A DNA stretch of 19,567 nucleotides, taken from positions 1-19,567 of the forward strand of contig JAHELX010000042.1 of NCBI GenBank assembly GCA_024643945.1, in the 5' to 3' direction. The notes under the pieces are model-generated. The model had not been told where the DNA came from, ran no database searches, and saw only the letters and a program-made list of their open reading frames with translations. A program made the translations under genes and the position numbers. This stretch comes from Anaerolineales bacterium (GTDB lineage: Bacteria; Chloroflexota; Anaerolineae; 4572-78; NAK82). Each line of letters opens with the position of its first letter. The first letter of the stretch is position 1. This document shows positions 14,440 through 19,567 of the stretch, piece by piece.

Positions 14440-16164
14440 ATGGCAACTCAGGCTCTCTATCGCAAATGGCGCTCGCGCACTTTTGACGAGGTCATCGGGC
14501 AAGAGCATGTGACCCGTACTTTGCAGAATGCGCTGGCAACAGACCGTGTGGCGCATGCTTATCTTTTCACCGGTCCGCGCGGCACGGGCAAAACGACCAC
14601 GGCACGACTGCTGGCCAAAGCCGTCAACTGTGTAGGCGAAGGAGACACCAAACCCTGCGGCGTGTGTAGCATCTGCCGGGCAGTGGACGAAGGCCGTCTG
14701 TTGGATATGATCGAGATTGATGCGGCCAGCAATCGTGGCATTGACGAGATCCGTGACTTGCGCGAAAAAGTCGGCTTCCGGCCGGGCGAAGCCCGCGTCA
14801 AGTTTTATATCATTGACGAAGTCCATATGCTCACCGATCCAGCCTTCAACGCACTGCTCAAAACGCTGGAAGAACCACCACCCCATGTTATCTTTGTGCT
14901 GGCTACCACTGAGCCACACAAAATCCCGGCGACCATCGTCTCTCGTTGCCAGCGCTTCGATTTCCGTCGTATTCCCCTTTTGGAAATAAGTCGCTGGCTG
15001 GCTCACATCGCCGAAGCCGAAGAGCTGAAGGTAGAGCCGGCGGCGTTAGAATACATTGCGCGGCAGGGGGCCGGCAGTATGCGGGATGCCATCAGCCTGC
15101 TCGATCAACTCACCGCTTACGGCGGCGATACGATCACCCTGACACAGGTTCAGACAGTGTTGGGCGCTGTGGCTTCGCAGGTGGTGATCGAGTTGGCCGA
15201 CAGTCTCATTGGCGGTGACCTGGCGCGGGGGCTCGACGTGATCAATCGGGTCGTGGGCGATGGCACTGAGCCCAGGCAGTTTACCCGTGAGTTCGTGGAG
15301 TATCTGCGAGGATTGCTATTACTCAAGATGGGCGATGGTTCCAGCCTGTTACGAGCTAGCGTCCCGGACGAGACTCTGGTACGGATGGAGGAGCAGGTGA
15401 CTCGCCTCAGCCCCCGAACATTGTTGCGGGCGACCCGCCTTTTCAACGCGGCAGCGCTAGAGATGAAAGCCGGCTTTTTGCCCCAGTTGCCGCTGGAGTT
15501 GGCCTTTGTGGAGGCGGTGATGGATGAATCGGTGGCAGAGTCGCCAGCAGCACCATCGCATATTCCGACACAGAAGCAGCCACTCCCCCCGGCGGCACCT
15601 TCTTCATCTTCTACACCAGCGAGATCTTCACTACCATCGTCCTCGCCTGCACCAGAAACGGAGGCCAAGGCTCCTCCGCCTGTCCAATCTGCTCCTGCAT
15701 CCAGTTCGCCAACGGCGATGGGAGATCTCTCCCTGGATACAGTGAACGACAACTGGCAAAATATCTTGGTTCAGTTGCGTCAAAGCAACAAGATGGTTGA
15801 AGCGTTGATACGGTCAGCGAGACTCGTCAGTGTGGAAGGGAACAGCGTAATAATCGAGGCACCTTCTGATTTGCTCAAAGGGCGCATCGAGCAGACAGGC
15901 TCCAAATCACAAGTGGAGCAGAGCATTAGCCAGGTGATGGGTGTCTCGGTTCGTTTGCGATGTGTGCTGAAGGGAGAATACCGGCCGCGAACACCACCGG
16001 CAGCATCGGCCCCAGATCCACCACCAGCAGGCAAGACGCGCGAGGCAGAGCCCAGCTCCTCCTCTGAGAGTGCATCAGGGATCACCGGCGATGAAGACTC
16101 GAAAGAGGACCCTATGCTGAAGGAGGCCTTGAATCTGGGCGCAGAGATCAAAAACGTGGAATGA
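14440..16164 (+). CDS. dnaX: DNA polymerase III subunit gamma/tau
   Basis: Clamp-loader ATPase of 574 aa that loads the beta clamp and organises the replisome. The AAA+ core starts at ALYRKWRSRTFDEVIGQ. Walker A is GPRGTGKT (45-52), the zinc knuckle C64-C73-C76-C79, Walker B IIDEVHM (124-130), sensor I LATTEP (154-159) and the SRC motif with the Arg finger (168-170). The clamp-loader collar extends to about 362. A Pro/Ser/Ala-rich linker (about 366-428) leads to a tau-like domain (about 430-512), a second acidic linker, and the conserved tail DPMLKEALNLGAEI (557-570). I see no slippery A-AAA-AAG site with a hairpin, so only the full-length form is predicted. The ribosome site GGAAG lies five bases before the ATG. 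It heads a cluster with ybaB (53 bp on) and recR. Confidence 0.97.
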   Translation: MATQALYRKWRSRTFDEVIGQEHVTRTLQNALATDRVAHAYLFTGPRGTGKTTTARLLAKAVNCVGEGDTKPCGVCSICRAVDEGRLLDMIEIDAASNRGIDEIRDLREKVGFRPGEARVKFYIIDEVHMLTDPAFNALLKTLEEPPPHVIFVLATTEPHKIPATIVSRCQRFDFRRIPLLEISRWLAHIAEAEELKVEPAALEYIARQGAGSMRDAISLLDQLTAYGGDTITLTQVQTVLGAVASQVVIELADSLIGGDLARGLDVINRVVGDGTEPRQFTREFVEYLRGLLLLKMGDGSSLLRASVPDETLVRMEEQVTRLSPRTLLRATRLFNAAALEMKAGFLPQLPLELAFVEAVMDESVAESPAAPSHIPTQKQPLPPAAPSSSSTPARSSLPSSSPAPETEAKAPPPVQSAPASSSPTAMGDLSLDTVNDNWQNILVQLRQSNKMVEALIRSARLVSVEGNSVIIEAPSDLLKGRIEQTGSKSQVEQSISQVMGVSVRLRCVLKGEYRPRTPPAASAPDPPPAGKTREAEPSSSSESASGITGDEDSKEDPMLKEALNLGAEIKNVE

Positions 16165-16217
16165 CGAATCTTAGAGATCAAATCTAGAAAATTGGGATAT
16201 GACACAGGAGACAGCCA

Positions 16218-16565
16218 ATGGCAAAAGGAAAGGGAAAAGGTATGCGATTGCCTAAAGGAGCAGGGGGCGGCATGGCTCAACAACTGCAGAAGCTTCAGCA
16301 AGAGATGCTTGCCACCCAGGAGGCATTGGGTGATGAAGTAGTGGAGGTAACCGCTGGCGGCGGGGCGATCAAGGTGGAGATCACCGGCCATCAACGAATC
16401 CAATCGATCACCATTGACCCGGAGGTAGTGGACCCCGAGGATGTGGAGATGTTGCAAGATCTGATCGTGGCGGCCGTGAATGAAGCCATCGAGAAATCTC
16501 AGAGTCTGGCAGCCGAGCGCCTGGGAGGGCTGACTGGTGGATTAGGGCTTCCCAACTTGTTCTAG
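16218..16565 (+). CDS. ybaB: YbaB/EbfC-family nucleoid-associated protein
   Basis: A small DNA-binding protein of 115 aa that forms dimers shaped like tweezers, coats DNA and may help RecR-dependent repair. The core is typical: MAQQLQKLQQEMLATQEALGD helix, then VEVTAGGGAIKVEITGHQRI beta strands and SITIDPEVVDPED, ending in the helix DLIVAAVNEAIEKSQ. Unusual is a Lys/Gly-rich N-terminal extension (MAKGKGKGMRLPKGAGGG, 18 aa) before the normal first helix. A later start at the second MAQQ is possible, but AGGAG seven bases before the first ATG favours the long form, and the basic tail could add DNA contacts. It sits between dnaX and recR, the conserved order in many bacteria. Confidence 0.95.
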   Translation: MAKGKGKGMRLPKGAGGGMAQQLQKLQQEMLATQEALGDEVVEVTAGGGAIKVEITGHQRIQSITIDPEVVDPEDVEMLQDLIVAAVNEAIEKSQSLAAERLGGLTGGLGLPNLF

Positions 16566-16629
16566 TGCAGCCCGCGGTTTAGCTTCTGAGAGAAAGTTTC
16601 CTGGAACGACAGGGGAATTGGGTAAACGA

Positions 16630-17235
16630 ATGCAACTTTTGGTTGAACCAGTTGCCAGGCTAATAGATGAGTTTTCACGTTTGCCAGGGATTGGCCCAAA
16701 GACGGCCTCGCGGCTGGTCTTCTATTTGTTGCGTGCCCCAGAGGAGCAGGCGCAATCGCTGGCCGACGCATTGCGCGAACTGCGGGGACGCATCACCTTT
16801 TGCAGCATTTGCTTCAACATTACTGAGACCGACCCTTGCGGCGTTTGCACCGATGAGGGGCGTGATCGCTCGGTCATCTGTGTGGTTGAAGAGCCACTAG
16901 ATGTGATCGCTATCGAGCGCACGCGCGATTACCATGGACTTTATCATGTCCTGCACGGCACCATTGCCCCGGTCGAGGGGATTGGCCCTGACGAGCTGCG
17001 CATTGCCGAGTTGTCGCCTCGCCTGGACGCTGTACCGCCCGTGCGTGAGGTGATCATTGCCACTAATCCCAATATGGAAGGGGAGGCGACAGCTATGTAC
17101 ATCGCCCGGCAGCTTGAAGGAAGAGGCATCCGCGTGACCCGGCTGGCTCGGGGGTTGCCCGTAGGTGGCGACCTGGAATATGCCGACGAGGTCACGTTAA
17201 GCCGGGCATTGGCTGGACGTCAGATGATAACGTGA
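16630..17235 (+). CDS. recR: recombination mediator protein RecR
   Basis: Works with RecO/RecF to load RecA on gapped DNA; a toroidal tetramer acting as a DNA clamp. The 201 aa match the family (about 198-201). In order: helix-hairpin-helix LPGIGPKTASRL (18-29), zinc finger C58-C61-C70-C73 (CSIC...CGVC), Toprim domain from SVICVVEE (81-88) with NPNMEGEATAMY (146-157), and the C-terminal Walker-B-like segment GLPVGGDLEYADEVTL (175-190). The frame reaches upstream to a TTG at 16618, but homologues begin at the equivalent of MQLLVEPVARLIDEF, so I choose ATG 16630. Its ribosome site is poor (GGG seven bases upstream). It is the last gene of the dnaX cluster and is followed by terminator-like hairpins. 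Confidence 0.96.
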   Translation: MQLLVEPVARLIDEFSRLPGIGPKTASRLVFYLLRAPEEQAQSLADALRELRGRITFCSICFNITETDPCGVCTDEGRDRSVICVVEEPLDVIAIERTRDYHGLYHVLHGTIAPVEGIGPDELRIAELSPRLDAVPPVREVIIATNPNMEGEATAMYIARQLEGRGIRVTRLARGLPVGGDLEYADEVTLSRALAGRQMIT

Positions 17236-17257
17236 CATACACGTGACACTGCCAAAC

Positions 17258-17273
17258 GGCGGCGCAAGCCGCC
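17258..17273 (+). other. GC-rich hairpin with a GNRA-type tetraloop
   Basis: GGCGGC (17258-17263), loop GCAA, GCCGCC (17268-17273): a perfect, very stable 6-bp stem 23 bp after recR. A second small hairpin, CCGGC-TGC-GCCGG, follows at about 17313-17325. Neither has a T-run. They may protect the transcript 3' end or belong to an unrecognised small RNA. Confidence 0.5.
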
Positions 17274-17325
17274 TGTCGGCGCCTAACCTGCCTGATACCA
17301 CACCCTCCGCACCGGCTGCGCCGGG

Positions 17326-17359
17326 CAGGATGAGCCAGTGCGCGGCGTCATCCTGTTTT
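17326..17359 (+). terminator. terminator-like hairpin 1 after recR
   Basis: CAGGATGAGCC (17326-17336) pairs with GGC-g-TCATCCTG (17344-17355): 11 pairs with one bulged base, followed at once by TTTT (17356-17359). Confidence 0.65.
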
Positions 17360-17370
17360 GGCTTGTACTT

Positions 17371-17399
17371 TCCCGCCCGATACGGCGGGATTTTTATTT
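17371..17399 (+). terminator. intrinsic terminator 2 of the dnaX-ybaB-recR cluster
   Basis: TCCCGCC (17371-17377), 6-nt loop, GGCGGGA (17384-17390), then TTTTTATTT. A compact 7-bp GC-rich stem with a U-tract is the classic intrinsic terminator form. Confidence 0.85.
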
Positions 17400-17527
17400 G
17401 AGTTGGAAATTATCAGGATTTTGACACAGGGGATTGTAAGGGAGCGACAAGTGTGATAGTACTGACGGATTTCCTATTGCATATGCGCTATGTTGTGTGG
17501 TAAATTGAGATAGTAATTGTGTTCAGG

Positions 17528-17555
17528 TTGAGCGATTATTTCAATCGCATAAAAT
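17528..17555 (+). promoter_or_regulatory. candidate promoter of the histidine kinase gene with a dyad in its spacer
   Basis: TTGAGC (17528-17533), 16-bp spacer, TAAAAT (17550-17555), about 50 bp before the GTG start. The perfect inverted repeat GCGATT-ATTTC-AATCGC (17532-17548) fills the spacer, where a repressor or activator could bind. The remaining 130 bp back to the recR terminator are A/T-rich with nothing else I can name. Confidence 0.45.
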
Positions 17556-17604
17556 ACCGATCAGCTTTGTATGACGTAGTCGTGGTAGCGTAACGGAGAC
17601 GAAT

Positions 17605-19320
17605 GTGTTACGATTTCTAACTTATTCTTCCCAAGACCCTGACGAAAAACGTCGAGGGACTCTCTTTAATATCTTCCTATTTGGCATTCTCATCCCTGTG
17701 CTGGGTCTGTTAGGAATCAACCTATATGAGACAACCACTCACGCTTATCCCGAGGCGCTGACATTTGTTATGGTTGATCTGGCATCTTTAGGTTGCTTTG
17801 GTGCTTTATGGTTTCTGCACCGATTTTATCCAAAGCAAATACGACATTTTTTTTTGGTGTTCCTCGTGTTAGTCCCGCTGGCCTTCTTTGGAACCCAGCT
17901 CCTGGATCGAGTGCTTGTGGCCTTGACCATTCCTGTGCTGGTGGCTGCATTCTTGATCCGGCCTGCCACCAGCTTTATTTATGCTGTCGTAGTGAGTTTG
18001 GCTTACGGCGCAACTGTTTTCAGGTCTTTCGCATTAGGAGAGTGGGGAGATTCTCGTTTAAGTGATGTCGTCAACTATCCTTCGATGTTAAGTATTTTTG
18101 CCATAGCTTGTATTGCCTGGATCGTGTCTCGCTCCCTGGATCAGGCACTGGCCGAAGCCCGGCAGCGTGCTGAAGAGTTGCGCGTGTTAAACGAGGAATT
18201 GGATCAACGCGTGCAAGATCGCACTCAAGAATTGGCCAAGGCCTTGACGCGAGAGCATACCGCCGCAGTGCGCAACCGAACGATTCTGGAGGCGATCGGT
18301 GATGGCGTGTTGGTGACAGACAATAGTGATCGTATCGTTATGTCGAATCCTGCCGCCAATCGCCTGGCTCAACAAGATCTGGAAAACAGATCGCTGCGCG
18401 AGGTCTTGTCCGAGGTTCGATCCGATGTGCTGGCAGAGATAGAAAACTATATGGCACAAGAGGGCCATGACAATCGGCCACTCATTCAGTTTGATTGGAA
18501 CGATCGCACCGTCATGGCCAACATTGCCCCGCTAGCTCTGGCTTTGCCGGACGATAACCGTACCTCTGGCGGCAATGTGATGGTCCTGCGCGATGTGACG
18601 CGAGAAGCACAATTGGACAGGATGAAAACCATCTTCCTGGGTTCTGTCAGCCATGAATTGCGCACCCCGATGACCGCTGTTAAGGGGTACGTGGAGCTTT
18701 TATCAGACCTGGAAGCCGAGACACTTTCAGAAACTGGGCGGAAATACCTGGGTATCGTTCGGTCCAATATCCGACGCTTGTTGAGTCTGGCCAACGATCT
18801 GATTGATATGTCGCGCATAGAGGTGGGCGAAATCGCGCTTTATTGCGAGTGGGTCGGGTTGGAACCGGTTGTAGAGGCGGCTGCAGAGACGGTAAGGCAG
18901 GAATTTGAGAAGAGAGGCTTGAGCCTGGAAATACAGATTGAACCTGATTTACCCCAGCTTTATCTGGATAGACATCGAATCACACAAGTCTTGCTCAATT
19001 TGCTGACCAACGCCTACAAGTATACTGTTGAGGGTGGGACTACAGTCAAAGTGAGCTGCATCAATCAACATACAGTGCAAATAGAAATTAGCGATACAGG
19101 GCTAGGAATGACTGAAGAGGAGCAGACCCATGTCTTCGAACGCTTTTTCCGGGCCAGGCACGAAGTGGTTCAAAAAGTGAGCGGCAGTGGATTGGGATTG
19201 ACAATCACCAAAAGTTTAGTCGAATTGCACGGCGGCACGATTTCATTTCACAGTGAGTACCATGTGGGGACAACATTTACAATTAATTTGCCTGTAACGG
19301 ATGTACCCGCATCACCGTAA
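17605..19320 (+). CDS. membrane-bound sensor histidine kinase with PAS domain
   Basis: A 571-aa kinase; the start is GTG with GGAG six bases upstream (an overlapping ATG two bases earlier is out of frame). The N-terminal half has about six hydrophobic segments (about 20-41, 50-71, 81-99, 103-118, 121-139, 160-175), a membrane sensor module I cannot assign to a named family. A charged coiled coil (about 177-222) leads to a PAS domain (about 224-335, ILEAIGDGVLVTDNSDRIVM ... VMVLRDVT). The HisKA domain has the H-box SVSHELRTPM with H350 as the phosphorylated His. The HATPase domain shows N469 (NLLTNAYKYT), DTGLG (497-501), FERFFR (511-516) and GSGLGLTI (527-534). All catalytic residues are present. 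The first 500 bp are clearly more A/T-rich than neighbouring genes. A response regulator gene follows 194 bp on and is the likely partner. Confidence 0.95.
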   Translation: MLRFLTYSSQDPDEKRRGTLFNIFLFGILIPVLGLLGINLYETTTHAYPEALTFVMVDLASLGCFGALWFLHRFYPKQIRHFFLVFLVLVPLAFFGTQLLDRVLVALTIPVLVAAFLIRPATSFIYAVVVSLAYGATVFRSFALGEWGDSRLSDVVNYPSMLSIFAIACIAWIVSRSLDQALAEARQRAEELRVLNEELDQRVQDRTQELAKALTREHTAAVRNRTILEAIGDGVLVTDNSDRIVMSNPAANRLAQQDLENRSLREVLSEVRSDVLAEIENYMAQEGHDNRPLIQFDWNDRTVMANIAPLALALPDDNRTSGGNVMVLRDVTREAQLDRMKTIFLGSVSHELRTPMTAVKGYVELLSDLEAETLSETGRKYLGIVRSNIRRLLSLANDLIDMSRIEVGEIALYCEWVGLEPVVEAAAETVRQEFEKRGLSLEIQIEPDLPQLYLDRHRITQVLLNLLTNAYKYTVEGGTTVKVSCINQHTVQIEISDTGLGMTEEEQTHVFERFFRARHEVVQKVSGSGLGLTITKSLVELHGGTISFHSEYHVGTTFTINLPVTDVPASP

Positions 19321-19344
19321 GCGACGTTTGAGCGTGACAGAGTG

Positions 19345-19416
19345 CTCATTCAAAAACGACTTGACATTTTCCCCCGTGTTTTGCCACTCAAAAATGCCAA
19401 GTCGTTTTTGAACGAG
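19345..19416. repeat. long inverted repeat between kinase and regulator genes
   Basis: The 26-bp arms (19345-19370 and 19391-19416) match at 24 positions and enclose a 20-nt loop. Both mismatches are A opposite C on the plus strand, so a minus-strand RNA would pair throughout (two G-U wobbles). The 6-mer GAGTGC occurs directly repeated at the ends (19340-19345 and 19414-19419). It could be a transcript-end hairpin, a remnant of a small mobile repeat, or an RNA processing site. Confidence 0.75.
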
Positions 19417-19442
19417 TGCAAAATTGCGTTTTGCACGTTTAT
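19416..19442 (+). terminator. terminator-like hairpin after the long inverted repeat
   Basis: GTGCAAAA (19416-19423), loop TTGCG, TTTTGCAC (19429-19436), then GTTTATT. The perfect 8-bp stem abuts the long hairpin and may end or attenuate the kinase transcript before the regulator gene. Confidence 0.5.
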
Positions 19443-19514
19443 TGATACACTTGAGACCAACCATCCAGTCTTCAAGATGCAGTTCAACCTCGAAACCTTC
19501 TAAAGGAGCTGTAA

Positions 19515-19567
19515 GATGCGGGTCTTATTGGTAGAGGATAGCGACATACTGGCTGACCTTTTTCGCG
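19515..19567 (+). CDS. response regulator receiver protein, N-terminal 17 codons only
   Basis: ATG at 19515, with AAAGGAG seven bases upstream, opens MRVLLVEDSDILADLFR, cut by the right edge. The first beta strand followed by the acidic pair E7-D8 (VLLVEDS) is the standard beginning of a CheY-like receiver domain; D8 helps bind Mg and phosphoryl. The following S-D-I-L-x-x-x-F pattern fits helix 1. Placed after the histidine kinase, it is most likely its phosphorylation partner. Whether it carries a DNA-binding output domain cannot be seen. Confidence 0.82.

Noticed and set aside
15540..16100. A programmed frameshift in dnaX making a short gamma form
   Set aside because: I looked for A-AAA-AAG or a similar slippery run followed by a hairpin in the linker and found none.
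17230..17248. Tandem ACGTGACA (17230-17237 and 17241-17248) over the recR stop codon
   Set aside because: Only two 8-bp copies, one within coding sequence; plausible by chance.
17236..17400. SRP (4.5S) RNA next to dnaX-recR
   Set aside because: The gene is often near dnaX, but the conserved SRP apical loop words (GGTCAGG, AGCAG with a GGAA-type loop) are not present here or in 14083-14439.

Overview
The window looks like an ordinary chromosomal stretch of a free-living bacterium, by eye about mid-50s % GC. My best guess is Chloroflexota (Anaerolineae/Caldilineae-like), from the overall style of the proteins and the mix of informational, serine-biosynthesis and sensor-kinase genes. That is an impression, not a proof. 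I see no tRNA, rRNA, CRISPR array, transposase or prophage gene. Gene starts generally carry GGAG/AGGAG ribosome sites. Several promoters are near-perfect housekeeping (sigma-70-type) boxes with 17-bp spacing.

Layout. 1-3495 (minus): the N-terminal part of a GAF-PAS-GAF sensor protein running off the left edge, preceded by a PcrA/UvrD helicase. 3521-3598: back-to-back divergent promoters. 3633-4886 (plus): a MocR/LysN-type PLP aminotransferase with a stem-loop behind it. 4969-6880 (plus): a consensus promoter, a leader of about 625 nt with no long gene, and rho. 6901-8195 (plus): a promoter and a membrane-anchored LysM/M23 endopeptidase, meeting serA tail to tail.

8211-14082 is a minus-strand block. 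In transcription order it holds a left-handed beta-helix acetyltransferase with a zinc-ribbon tail, a Gfo/Idh/MocA sugar dehydrogenase, a SerB-like HAD phosphatase, a class V aminotransferase and serA. The last three could supply all three steps from 3-phosphoglycerate to serine, with the class V enzyme in the place of SerC. The first two resemble WbpB/WbpD-type enzymes of diacetamido-sugar nucleotide synthesis. Long noncoding gaps with inverted repeats separate the genes.

14440-17235 (plus) is the classic dnaX-ybaB-recR replication/recombination cluster, ending in two terminator-like hairpins. 17605-19567 (plus) is a membrane sensor histidine kinase followed, after a long imperfect inverted repeat, by the first 17 codons of a response regulator cut by the right edge.

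No protein here looks like a new system. The most interesting unexplained material is noncoding: the long structured rho leader, the hairpin leader of the sugar dehydrogenase, the motif cluster before dnaX, and the 26-bp-arm hairpin between kinase and regulator.
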